A stretch of DNA of 64,000 bases from Lucifuga dentata (taxonomy: Eukaryota > Chordata > Actinopteri > Ophidiiformes > Bythitidae): contig VXCM01000293.1 in the NCBI GenBank assembly GCA_014773175.1, positions 154,518 to 218,517 of the forward strand, read 5' to 3'. The notes beneath the pieces were generated by a model. The model saw only the letters and a list, made by a program, of their open reading frames with translations. It made no database searches and had not been told where the DNA came from. How positions within the stretch are numbered: position 1 is the stretch's first letter; each line of letters starts with the position of its first letter. Made by a program: the position numbers and the translations under genes. This document shows, in pieces, positions 22,970 through 33,910 of the stretch.

Positions 22970-24919
22970 CTCACTCTTGTTCTCTCCGTCCTCAAGCTCC
23001 ACTCATTTACCGTGAGCCTCATCTGCTTTTATATATATATGCCAATCTTTTTTTTTTTTTTAATAGTATTTTAAGGCATTTTCCTCTTTCGTAAGACTGC
23101 TTACAATAGAAAGTGACAGGAATACTGGGATCGAAAATTTGACCTACAGCAAAGCCAATGAAATGAACGTCACCATAAGCGTTTTGGGTTAAATTGATTT
23201 TAAAATTTTACATATATTATTGTAGATTTGTTAGTGTATGCACACAAGCACTTTTTATGTTTGACAAATTGTATTTTTTAACTGCTATTTTGAGAGTCAA
23301 TGCAACGAAATTTCGTTCTAGTGCACTGTTTTTTACGTGTCCTTNCCCACCAGTTTCTTTTTTTAAATGTTGTCCTTATTTCTTTTTGTGATTCTGTTCT
23401 GATGATCATAACATTTTATTGGTCAGTTTCACCACAATTAAACATGCTTCATATACATTCTTCATTAATCTTTGTCTCCCACTTTTCTGCATTTTCCACT
23501 TTTTCCAACTGTCATTTTTTCTTTTCTTTTTTTTTGTATATCTTCATGTTCTTCCTTGCCTGTGATTTCAATAAATTATAAGTTGGGAGTTTAGTCGGCC
23601 ATGAAGTTTATCTGTTAAGTTTCAATGACAATGATAAATGATAATCAAAAGAATCTGGCTTGTGAAGACTTAACTTGGAAGACACTNCCCCCCCACTCAC
23701 ACACACACACACAGTTCATAGATTTATATACTAACACTGTAGAAGAGATCTGCAGATGGTTGTCTCAGATATCCTGCACACATTTCCTTTTCCAAAACCA
23801 ACTTGCACAGAGTTGGTTTTAGAACAATATGTAAAACTTCCAGTCTGCAATAAGTGTTTGCTGCGTGTGTGTGTGTGTGAAACATAACTAAACACAATCA
23901 GTCCTGTCAGTCTGTGAATTTCCTGCTTTTGACAGTCTGCATCTGCGTCCATGACTCACGTCATCCGTCTGACACACACGCACGCGTGCGCACCCACACA
24001 AAGAGTTTAATTTCATATATGAAATATCATTTGCAAATAAGTTCAGAGAAACTTTCAGGACGTTTATTCTTTGATGATGCATCAACAGCTTTTACAAGGC
24101 TGACGCTTTGATGCAAACATTGCATGTGATGCTTTTTGGAATCTGATTTTCGCACAGATTTTCTTTTTTTTAAATCTCATTTTCATTCATTTTTGGTCTG
24201 CATGCACTGGCTGTGTTATGATCTGAGACAAGAATTTTATTGTGAAACAGAAATCTCATCAACAAGGTTGAGATTTGTTAACAGGAAAATATCTACTCTG
24301 ATGCTGCATTCAGCGGTGTGATTCCACTACCTCCTATTTTATTATCAAATTGATTGGAATTCCTGTTATTCCTGTACTTTTTGTGTTGCTCCACAGCTAC
24401 CTGTATATTCAGCTGTGCGTGTGTGTGTGTGTGTGTGTGTCTGAAGTATTTTGGTGAGCTGCAGATTGGCTGGTTTCTCTCAGCAGAGGTTCCATTACCT
24501 CTCTGTGGCTTTCATCTACTCCATGACTAAGAAGCCCCCGCCATCTGAGGTGAATGAGGCACAGTGCAATACACAAACACATACATACACACACACAGTT
24601 GCATCTCAAGTGCTGCCACAGTGAGCTAGCTAGCGAGACAATTCGAGTTAGCATTCAAATGAAGGCTGTGTTTGTGTGAGCCCCGGGGAGAGAAAACCAG
24701 AGAAAGGGTTTTTTTTTTTTTTATATAAGTTTGCAAATTGTGCCCTGCATGTGAAATCTATCCTCAAACAAGCTTTAAATCATGAATCAATTTGGTCCAC
24801 AAATGTAGAATAAATGGGTTTTGCTTTCACCAAAGATTACATCTACAAACTGGACAGTATAAGATATGAACTTTAGAAACACTGTTGTAGAAGTAAAAGC
24901 ATTTTGGTAAAAGTTAGTC
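22970..24919. other. Intergenic DNA, no gene seen
   Basis: T-rich low-complexity DNA at 23040-23060 and 23515-23535; short CA/GT tracts at about 23698-23714, 23864-23880 and 24414-24440. No coding structure. Confidence 0.55.
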
Positions 24920-24920
24920 A

Positions 24921-24964
<44 letters not shown>

Positions 24965-24966
24965 AG
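24920..24966. repeat. (AAAG)n microsatellite
   Basis: About 11 units. Followed at 25011-25039 by poly-A. Confidence 0.95.
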
Positions 24967-25005
24967 GACAGCAAACAAGAAGCACACACCAAGAAGCAAG
25001 TCAGA

Positions 25006-25041
<36 letters not shown>

Positions 25042-25069
25042 AAGAAAACTCTTATAACAGTATTTAATA

Positions 25070-25122
25070 ATTTGGAAAATTAGTTGGGTAAATACTGTAT
25101 TTACCCAACTAATTTTCCAAAT
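25070..25122. repeat. Perfect 25-bp-arm hairpin
   Basis: Arm 25070-25094 (core AATTAGTTGGGTAAATA) is the exact reverse complement of 25098-25122, with the 3-nt spacer CTG. It lies between poly-A and family P copy 4, 46 bp upstream of the latter. Confidence 0.95.
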
Positions 25123-25167
25123 CCAAATTATCCTTCATGTTGTTTTCTCTATCCACGTAATAAAAGT

Positions 25168-26113
25168 TTAAAGGACCATACCAGCGATCATGCATATTTG
25201 AGCCCAATATATTCAATCTGCATACATGTTACGTTACTGACAACCATTTACCAAAATATACTTATCATATATGCTCGAGCATAAGCCAAGTTTTTATTAC
25301 CAAATTTCACAAAGCTGATCAGGGGGTTGGCTTATACACGAGAAATTCAACTTTGATCCCAGAGAAGGAAATTTCCAGGGGTAGAAATACTACCCATTAC
25401 CACTATGGAAAATAGTTTAAATCATACCTTAGAATGAAATATTTCCTGACTAAACATCTTATCCAGCACATTTTGCAGTAAGCGCTGTTGTGATTGGTCA
25501 ACAACAGAGCTTATATGCAGGTTTCTTTAAAAATCTAAATTTGCAGGTCAAAATCAAGGAGTCAGCTTATACACGACTTATACTCCAATATATACGGTAC
25601 TACTTTAGCGGTAAATTTTAGATTTTTTTTTCCATACCTCACAGACTGCCATTGGCTTCAGTTCATTCCAGTACACGATTAAAATCAACTTGTAGAAGGT
25701 TGAAACGGGCTTGAGATGCATAATCGATCACAGCGAATGCAATGTCTATTACATTTTTTGTCAAAGTAACTTTATTTAACCGATCCAACGTGGAGCTGCA
25801 CGGAGATTATGTATTTCTCTGCCAGGAAATATAGTTCCAGGACAAAAATGGCTTTTACCAAGAAAATAAAACAACTGCTCTTTCTACATCATGCAAAAGT
25901 ATTAGCAGCAACATTGAATTTTAAGACGGGTGTATCACTTGAACATTTTGATTTTGCAGAATTACAGGATTTAAAAAAAATAACAGGAAAACTAGAATAA
26001 ATGGGTTTATTTATTTAATTTATGTCTTGAAAATTGGTTGTCAGTATTGTACCATGTATGTGGGGTGTATATATTGGGCTCAAACATGCACGATCACCAG
26101 TACGGTCCTTTAA
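25168..26113 (-). mobile_element. Family P copy 4, inverted, with a nested insertion
   Basis: TTAA at both ends (25168-25171, 26110-26113). Terminal repeats are diverged but recognisable (AGGACCATACCAGCGATC; CGATCACCAGTACGGTCC). The body order is reversed relative to copies 2 and 3: GGCAGTCTG-like sequence lies on the left (complement of the GGCGGTCTG landmark) and the AGGTGGGTGTATCACTTGAA-type segment on the right. Total 946 bp, about 340 bp of which is a separate element at 25263-25599. Confidence 0.85.
25263..25599. mobile_element. Nested short element with inverted ends inside copy 4
   Basis: The left end TATCATATATGCTCGAGCAT and the right end (reverse complement TACCGTATATATTGGAGTAT) are an imperfect inverted pair followed by AAGCC and AAGTC. 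GCTTATACACGA occurs near both ends in direct orientation (about 25331 and 25565). About 337 bp, non-coding. It interrupts the copy 4 body, so it inserted after copy 4. Superfamily not assigned. Confidence 0.6.
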
Positions 26114-26941
26114 ACAACAACAACCTGCTAACTAATTCTATTGGCCTCTTGTTGGTCACATGATTTTCTTCATCATTCTCTGGGCCTTTTAACATCTTAA
26201 AATCCACTATATGTATTTGGATATATTATCTGGATAAAAACATCTCATATCTGGATTTGCGTTTACCCCTTTCATCGAGGTGCATTCTTGTTATGGGAAT
26301 TAATCAAAACTAGTTACCAACATGGAGCCAATGCACGTGCAGCAGCCTAAAATGTGCATGTGTGCTGCTTATTAGAGCAAAGCGTTTCCTCTTCACCTTT
26401 ACAGACGCTTGTCGTTAATGCAGCACTGCTGGTACAAAGCGTTTAAAATCCAGACTGTGCAGATGGATGAGGAGAGACTTCTGTGACAGCTTTACCACTG
26501 CATCTCTGAGCGAGCGTCTCGCTCTAAGCAACTTCATCTTCACAAACATCAAGATGAATTTAAAACATAGTTAAGATGTCAACTAGAATATGAGATATTT
26601 GGAAATCTCCACCGTAAAGCTCATTCTGAATCAACATGATACTTAGCGCTATAATTCTGTCAGGCATGCCGCTCTGTTTCCACAGAGAAAAAGTTATTAC
26701 AGTGATTTGTTCGTGGCAGTGCCCTCCAACAGTTAGTGGTATTGATAGACTCAAAGTGTGTGTGTGAGTGTGTGTGTTGCGTGCATCTGTGTATCAGAAA
26801 CGCTAACACACAATACGTCCTATACATGTATTTTTGAAAATATGCAGAAGGACTGGTATGTCTAAAATAGCAAACCTGTGGTTGCAGGCCATGCATAAGT
26901 GTGCACTCAAAAAAAGAGTGTGCATGCCTTGACATTTGTTG

Positions 26942-26943
<2 letters not shown>
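26114..26943. other. Intergenic DNA, no gene seen
   Basis: Mixed AT-rich DNA without repeats or coding signal that I can recognise; short GT runs at about 26757-26780. Confidence 0.5.

Positions 26944-26976
<33 letters not shown>
26944..26976. repeat. (GT)n microsatellite
   Basis: About 16 GT units. Confidence 0.94.
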
Positions 26977-26977
<1 letters not shown>

Positions 26978-27093
26978 ACGTGCGTTTGTTTTCTATACTA
27001 GGTGGGTCATAAAGCACACCTAAAAGTCAGAGAGGGTCGATGGAACAGGGCTACAGCTTGCTGCATAAAACTTACAGCTCCTGGATAAACTAA

Positions 27094-27094
27094 T

Positions 27095-27127
<33 letters not shown>
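27094..27127. repeat. (GA)n microsatellite
   Basis: GA units with one AAAG interruption. Confidence 0.93.
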
Positions 27128-27927
27128 TCACATGCAGATGTACTGACCCACTCACTGTAACGCCATGCAGTCCTTCCAATCCTGCATCATAAAAGTTACT
27201 TATGGCTGTTTTTAATTCATTGCAGTGTGAGGAGAGTCTGGCTGACAGCGTTAACTAACTAACGGGTATAAAGGAGCAGACCAGAGATTAGCCTGATCTG
27301 ATGTAGCAATCCAGAGATGAGACCTACAGCAGCAGCATAAAACTACATCACCAGAGGGTAATATACTGTGTGAAAGAGATCATGTCCAAAGTGCTATTGA
27401 TCTATTCTGAGAAAATAACCTGACATCAAGCTGATCACTTAATATCTTCCACCAGCCTGAACCCATTTACACATGTTTTTAAATTTGACATAATTTTGGA
27501 TTGACAGTTTTTTTGGTTTTTTTTTTGTTTTGTTTTTTTAAGCTGTAATATAAATGAGCTTCTGCATCATTTTGCCACTTCTGTTTATGTCACATTGAGC
27601 TATTCCCTCATTGGTTGTGCATTTGAAAGGTCACTGACAGAAGGGTCAGAGTTGAATTTGGTTGACTTTTGTGGCATTTGTTGCTCATAAATGGGAAGCC
27701 ATAACTCAGAATTATGTTTTCTTACGACCACATGTTCAAGCTACTACATAGGTAGATGCTTCCATGAAAAGTTTAGTGTTGTTTGAACTGTCAGATCAGA
27801 AGAAACCACGTTTTAACATTCATGAGCTCTTTACCTTTGCAAAACTGCACTGCCTGTGTTATGTTTAACCAGTTATTGTGTTTGCATGCTGATTTTAAAG
27901 AAAATGCCTCTAAACGTTCATTTAATT

Positions 27928-27929
<2 letters not shown>
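27128..27929. other. Intergenic DNA, no gene seen
   Basis: Unique-looking AT-rich DNA. The 27590-27820 part has the texture of a decayed dispersed repeat, but I cannot name it. Confidence 0.45.

Positions 27930-27972
<43 letters not shown>
27930..27972. repeat. (GA)n microsatellite
   Basis: About 21 perfect GA units. Confidence 0.95.
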
Positions 27973-27975
<3 letters not shown>

Positions 27976-29329
27976 GATTCTTTATGGTGTGAGCAGCCAT
28001 GTTGAAATAACATCAATACTGAATTCTGGGTTGAGGAACCTTGCCTGACTTGCCAAGTAAGAATCCATCCATCATCCAAGATGAGGGGACATTTTGACTT
28101 TTCCCAGCCGGAGGTTGGAAAGTCTGAATTCTGAATTTAAGCAGAATTTAAGTCAGGATTTGAGCTCATTAACAAGACAAATCCAAGTGCTGCACGTCAC
28201 TCAAGGTAGCACCACCTTGAGGTCAACTCACAGAAAAGAATGAGCAAGCCAGTGCAGCAAAAGCCTCTTATCANTGTGTGTGTGTGTGTGTAAGCAGTTG
28301 TATCCACTTGTTCACTAAGTAGTGATCGTGTTGCAGTTCACACTAAGCACAACTGCAGCTGTGCCTAATTACCACACTGACTGTAGGGCGACTGATAAAC
28401 CAACAGCATGTGCGTGGAAAATAAAACAGCTGGAAGAAAGAAGACAGTTCAGAAAAGACATAAATACAGCAGCCTGGCTAAATTAACAAATAAATACCAA
28501 ATATCAATGGAGAGTGATGAAAAACTCAATCAGAAGTTTTCACAGTCCAAATAATTATTGAATATGAATGGCAGAAGATGTAAATTACTGCAAAGTTCAT
28601 CCATGAAAGTGGCAAAGATTACAAGTAAAAAAAAGGCCAATTTTGTTTATTACTAGTTAAAGCAGATAAGTATTAAAGAACAATATAGACACAAAAAAGC
28701 TAAAAGCTAAACCTTCTCAGCTCATTTGTATCATTCTGAAAATTATAATTTCACCAAACTTTGCTCTCTTTAAACACCCCCAAGTTTAATATTTAACAAA
28801 TAATAATGTATCCTTTTTAGGTCTATTTTTTGCAAAGGGAAATCTGAGACTAAAGACAAAGAAGACAAAGAGAAAGATAAAGGTTCTACAAGTAATAACT
28901 CTGACGTCATCAGTGCAATGGTTTAAAAGTGAGAATTGAGCCGATGCTGGTTTTAAAGGTTAAATCTTAATGGTTTTAAATTATGAAAGATGAACAGAGT
29001 CCTTGTGGATTCATCAGCTCAGCTGAGGCAGAAGGTTATTAGGTACATTAACATTATCATAACAGAATATGAAACGTCACGACAGTCTCACAGCTCAAAT
29101 ACAAACATTGATGAACTCATTAAAGGCAGAAAAACAAATGATTTGCCACAGTAGAGTCACATTTAACGGCTTTTTGCCTTTTTTGTTTCATCATAAGTGT
29201 TTTTATTCATTACTCAGACAGAAAGCAATAACTTATAAGTCTGATTGAATATTGATTTTTGACTGGAGGTGTTGAATCTGCATTGATTTTTTATTGTAAA
29301 ATACTTTAGAGTGGCAGCCACCAAACTGC
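27973..29329. other. AT-rich intergenic DNA, no gene seen
   Basis: (GT)n at 28275-28292 abuts an N at 28274. Otherwise few simple repeats and no coding frames; one of the least repetitive parts of the window. Confidence 0.5.
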
Positions 29330-29625
29330 TAATTGCCATTTGGGGATGGTTTTTATTTTAATTTGAATTAAATGTGAAATCTATATTAAGGGCCATAAGT
29401 AAATATGACAAGGCCATTAAACTTTTGACGATGCATTAATACATTCATTAAAGAAAGCAAAGGTCAATAATTATTGTTGCACTGTTGTTTCTGCCTATAA
29501 GCAAAACAGCTCCAGAGTCTTTATTTTTGCGGAACTTTAATTTACTAACTATCATGATTTCAAACCAGAATAATGACATGTAATAAATAATTAGCACACT
29601 TAATGATCATTTCATAAATTAAAAA
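29330..29625. promoter_or_regulatory. Candidate AT-rich regulatory block
   Basis: About 300 bp of AT-rich but complex DNA without simple repeats, holding TTTTAATTTGAATTAA (about 29355), TTAATGATCATTTC and TAATTA at 29588-29593. The texture is that of vertebrate non-coding conserved elements. No conservation evidence is available here. Confidence 0.2.
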
Positions 29626-29849
29626 AAAATATATATTTTAACAGCATTATTTAATTATTAATTGCTAAATCATGACTTATCCATGAGCTCCCTCATCAGA
29701 ATTCCAGCAGATTTTTTTCACATACATTTTGATTTATGCTCACAATTAAGCATGCAGTTAACACAAATGTCACATTACCATCTATTTAAAATTTCACATT
29801 ATCATATATTTAAAAATTAATTACAATCATGCCTCATGTTATATGTTGT

Positions 29850-30110
29850 TGAACATCAGGAAAAGCCTGAATTGATGGAGTTACAGTATTTCTGAGGACA
29901 AAACCTGTTTGTTATGAGTTTATTAACCTTATTTGCTGCATAAATGAAAAGTCTGCATGCTTTAACTAAAGCATCAAACAGGTGGAAAGACAAGAAATCA
30001 CCAAAGTTGTTCATTTTCATCCTTTGAACACCTGTACCAAATTTCATTGCAATCCATCCTATAATTGTTGAGATATTTAAATGCTGGACTGGCCGACGCT
30101 GTCACACTTA
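29850..30110. repeat. Fragment of a common dispersed fish repeat
   Basis: The stretch around 30030-30090 (CTGTACCAAATTTCATTG, then CAATCCATCCTATAATTGTT, then GAGATATTTAAATGCTGGAC) matches wording I recognise from many fish intergenic sequences. Ends and superfamily are not determinable here. Confidence 0.45.
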
Positions 30111-30284
30111 GTAAAATGAGAGTGAAGAAGAGGAGGAAAAAAGACTGGAATACTAGCTTCCTATTTAGATGATGATTAAAATTCATAGGCTCCCCACCTC
30201 TAACACCCCTGTACCCCCTCTATCTATCCATCCATCCTCCCCCCCTCCACGTTGAAGCAATCTCGCAGCAGTCACAGCCTTTTC

Positions 30285-30360
30285 TCCCTGCAAAATTAAT
30301 TTGACAGGTTTGCATTAAGGCACCTGATCAATACCCACTTAGAGCCATGAGGGCTAAAGC
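30285..30360. promoter_or_regulatory. Candidate regulatory block
   Basis: AAAATTAATTTGACAGGTTT at about 30292-30311 places a homeodomain-type core beside TGACAG (30302-30307), the known MEIS/TGIF core, followed by unique complex sequence with TTGCATTAAGGCACC. Inference from motif content only. Confidence 0.22.
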
Positions 30361-30753
30361 CAAGAAAAATAACGCAGCCACCTCCCCTCCCCTCCCGCTC
30401 TACCAGATGAGAAAAAATGAATCTTGGACACTTTTTTCTCCCCCCAGTCGCTCGGCAGTCCTAAGCCCCACTCTCTATCAGGTGGACACACACACATATA
30501 CACACACATAATAGCACACAAATGAACAAAAGCACACATGTATAGACACGCAGCTCCAAGCTTCTCTATCATCAGGCTGACCTCCTGCCATTGATCGGCA
30601 GCCGTTAAGTTGACAGAGGGCCTCGGAGGTGTGTGTGTGGTGTGTGTGTGCGTGCATGTATTTGTGTGTTGGGACTTTCACTGGGCACTTACGAAGGAGC
30701 GATCAACTATACAACCTTGATAGAGAACACAGAGCGACGCAGTTTGAGTCAAG

Positions 30754-30755
<2 letters not shown>

Positions 30756-30808
<53 letters not shown>
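30756..30808. repeat. (GT)n microsatellite
   Basis: About 26 GT units. A shorter interrupted GT tract is at about 30631-30653. Confidence 0.95.
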
Positions 30809-31511
30809 GACAGAGAGGACAAAAAGAGTATAATTTGTGTCCAGTCGAAATGAAACACAGTCTGAGTTTGACAGCAGCTCAAAGACCATGCATGTTAAAA
30901 CAGAGAGGAGAGGATGAAGAGATGAAATAAACCACGAGGAAGAGGGAAAGCACAAGCATATGAAAAAGGCCAAACAACAGATGAAGTGAGAGGATTTACA
31001 AATCATAGTTGTGGAGTGGCTGTAAACGCGGCAGTGGCATTCTCTTATCGGTCCACAACTTTTGGTCCGTGGTTAATACAGTATCTTAGCAATGGACTGC
31101 CATTAAATTTGGTAGAAGGTGAAACCTAATTTCTTTTTTCTGTTCTCTTCCAGTGCTGGGCTAAATCATCAAATTTCTGGCCCTGCTTTGGAGTCGGGCC
31201 TAAGTTGGTACTAGGCAACTGAAAATGACCGACTCCATGAACTGGATGGTGGACGACATAGAAGCACTTATTGCTGTCTAGGCTTGATGTGTTAAAAGAA
31301 AGTGTACCAGGAGAATTTGATGAAACTTTCTAAAAAAAAAATAAAAAAATAACAGGAGCATAAAAGAAAGGATCACAACAGAATAAGTGGATCAGCTTCA
31401 AGTTCCATAAATATTATGTACATTGTGAAAGTAGTAAAACACACTGAGAAAAAAAAAAAACCCCAAAAAAAACAGGGCTTCTCTTTTCCATCACCAACTC
31501 GAACCCAGTTC
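30809..31511. other. Intergenic DNA, no gene seen
   Basis: A-rich runs at about 31331-31350 and 31450-31472. No gene recognised. Confidence 0.5.
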
Positions 31512-31519
31512 ATTTTAAG

Positions 31520-32445
31520 CAAATGTGGATAGTAACTTGTTCCATTTACTCCATTACATTTACGTAAGTAACTTTTTTCACAAAATTGTCCTTTACTGAG
31601 TAGTTTTATTGTAGGATACTTTTAACTCATACGTAACTTGAGTATATTTATGAAAGAAAAAGATATACTTTTACTTCCTTACATTTGGTCGCACTCTTTG
31701 CGTTACTTTTTATTTCACCTGTTGAATTCAGTCAAGTTCAGTTTTTCTGTCTGCTTCAGCTCTGAAGTAACCACACCCCCACCATCCGTTTCCATGGTTT
31801 TACCTGGAGCAAAACAGTCATGGTGGAATCAACAGCAGGAGGTTTAGAAGAGGCACATCCCTGGCCACACATTCAAACGCTGTTTTCTTGTCAGTCTACC
31901 AAACAGTAGCTACATAATGCCATACCTTGCCTTTGTCTACATAAAAATGTGGACATTGCAGCTTCTAAGAATCAACATGGAACTTGAAGAAACGTGGCGG
32001 TAAGTTGCAACGTTAGTTACTTAACTAGCTGCTACTGCTGCTAATGCTAACTCACGTTTTCCTGTTCTATTTTGCATAACTTCATTAAGCTAACCTAGCT
32101 AAGTGTCTTGGGGCCAGGCCAGAATTGTCATGATTTGTTATGTGTTACATATTTGATTTATTACTGCCTACTGTTTCTTTATATGATATGATTGGGATTG
32201 TATTAGAAGCTACATATGGCTACTTTACATTTTTTTTTCTTCAGATGAGCACGTTATAGCTTGTTGATTATTCAAAAGAATAAGCTTGATCAAAGTTATT
32301 CACTACTCAAGTAATCTTTTTAATAGATACTTTCTCACTCAAGTAACTATTTTGGTGACTATTCTTACTTATACTTGAGTCACTATTATCATAAAATAAC
32401 AACGTTTTCACAGTACTTGAGTACTGGTTTCTCTAACCACCTCTG
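31520..32445 (+). mobile_element. Tol2-like non-autonomous hAT, copy A, with perfect 8-bp TSD
   Basis: The 926-bp element is flanked by ATTTTAAG at 31512-31519 and identically at 32446-32453, the 8-bp duplication expected of hAT elements. Ends are CAAATGTGGATAG on the left and AACCACCTCTG on the right (complement CAGAGGTGG). Subterminal regions are full of ACTTGAGTA/TACTCAAGT words, as in fish Tol2-like elements. The centre keeps a decayed transposase start at 31820-31999 (fragment EEAHPWPHIQTLFSC, then stop; in the same frame further on, PCLCLHKNVDIAASK), which looks like the BED-type zinc-finger region of hAT transposases, and ends at GGTAAGT, a donor-like site at about 32000. No catalytic domain. 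Confidence 0.92.
31820..31999 (+). pseudogene. hAT transposase BED-finger relic (copy A)
   Basis: Starts at ATG 31820, and the peptide contains AHPWPHIQ about 12 residues in. The His-Pro-Trp-Pro motif and a later Cys-x-Cys resemble the N-terminal BED-type DNA-binding finger of hAT transposases. A TAG stops the frame after about 29 codons; it then reopens in the same register until a second stop. The related copy B on the opposite strand (53502-53314) keeps a longer 62-codon frame beginning upstream of the equivalent ATG. Both are fragments of a deleted transposase gene. Confidence 0.6.
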
Positions 32446-32453
32446 ATTTTAAG

Positions 32454-33050
32454 ACACCTAAAATTAAAAAAAAAATAAAATAGAATGATCAAATTCTTAT
32501 AAGCCTCAGCTCTGCTAAAGTTGTTGTGCCATTGTGCTAAATGTTAGAATGCACTAGCATGCTAAATGGCTCATTAAACATTAGCATATCAACATTTTAA
32601 CTGAGTCCAGAGTCCAGGTGACACTAATAGTGAGGTTTCAATTTCAATTTAGCAAATTAAATCTTGTGCATGGCTTCCAGATGAATCCACAATACACCAA
32701 ACTTCCACCATTCTTCCGGACATGAAGTCTGCAGTTTTTCCTAAAATTATGGTTTCGATTACTCTTAGCTCATGCTAAATCCAGGGTGCTGGTGGCATGC
32801 AGTTTCAGGTTTAGTACCCACAGGTCATTTGAATTTTGACTACATACTGTATATCTTCAGGACTCGTCATCAATATAGCATCCTTCCTGCTCTTCTTCTG
32901 TTTTACTTCTACTGTTTTACTGTGTAGAACTTTTATTCTGAAAGGCTAACTTTTAATTGTCTGATGTCATCTAAATATAAAACCAGAAATCGCTGTCCAT
33001 CTGTCTGTGGCACCAATATCTTGAGAACCCAGCACTGTATGATGTTGAAA
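32454..33050. repeat. Probable decayed dispersed repeat
   Basis: The words ATGCTAAATG, TTAGCATATC and TAGCATGC recur at 32530-32600, and the sequence at 32990-33060 has the tone of common fish repeats. No ends or coding frame. Confidence 0.35.
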
Positions 33051-33109
33051 TTCAGCAGGTTTATTGCTCAGGAAACAAGGACATGCAGTGTCATGTGTGA
33101 AGTTGTTTG

Positions 33110-33445
33110 AATGAACGGTTCCCGAATTGAGCTGTGCCGGTAAAAAGTAGTCCGTGCAGCACGGCGACAGGATATGCTCTGGGCATGGCAGCATATGCTC
33201 CGTTCCACAGGCACTTATGGCAAGCTGCAGCATGCACCCATAAAGTCTGGCCTGGTCCGAACATGCTCCGGGCTCCGTGGCTGGATATGCAGCATACGTT
33301 CCGGTCCAGTGCTATGGTCTCAACCCGACCCCTTACAGCAAACAAAGCTAGCTCACGAGGACGTGCAGAACAAAATTATGGCAGGCTGCACCATGAAGTC
33401 CGGCTGGTTCCGAACAGGCACATTTTGAACAGGCACTGTACTAGT
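33110..33445. repeat. GC-rich segment with an internal 40-50-bp duplication
   Basis: A GC-rich island in AT-rich DNA. A unit of the form GGCAAGCTGCAGCATG...AAGTCTGGCCTGGTCCGAAC at 33219-33261 recurs in shortened form GGCAGGCTGCACCATGAAG...GTTCCGAAC at 33381-33418, and GAACAGGCAC occurs twice near the right end. Open frames on both strands have no recognised domain. Probably an unnamed transposon fragment. Confidence 0.4.
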
Positions 33446-33639
33446 ACGACATAATGTGCCATGAGTACAGTTAAATCTGACAAACAATGAAAGGAGAGAA
33501 AGTAACAATTTTTCATCTATCCAACGTGTATTTTCTGGCATGTTGTTTTCTGGTGAACATTACAGCCAACATGGCCGCAGTGCAGCTGTAAACCTTTAGT
33601 CTTCTCAGTTAAGTTTAGGTAAGCTGGTATGAAAAACGG

Positions 33640-33910
33640 CCCATTCTTGTCTCCAGCATAAAGGGTGGTTTATTTATCCTGGAAAGGATTGCTGAGCGTG
33701 CGTTCTCGATTTCAGCAGCACCATACGTCACATTCACTTCCACACATTCACACTTGGGGAACTGCCCAGAACAACCGTAGCAGTCTCCCTTTGATGACCG
33801 AGCAGACAGGAGGTAAACATTTTTGCTCAAGGGCACCTTGTCAGGAATTGTTGAATGAGTTCACAGCATTGTTCCCCACTTACGGTTTGTTTCCTAAAGA
33901 CAAATGACCG
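33640..33910. repeat. Fragment resembling a dispersed fish repeat
   Basis: Around 33770-33850 the order CAGTCTCCCTTTGATGACCG, GAGCAGACAGGAGG, TTTGCTCAAGGGCACCTTG follows wording common in fish intergenic repeats. Family and boundaries not determined. Confidence 0.35.

Noticed and set aside
25070..25122. microRNA precursor
   Set aside because: Arms are perfectly paired with a 3-nt loop and no bulges, unlike typical animal precursors; kept only as a hairpin to test.
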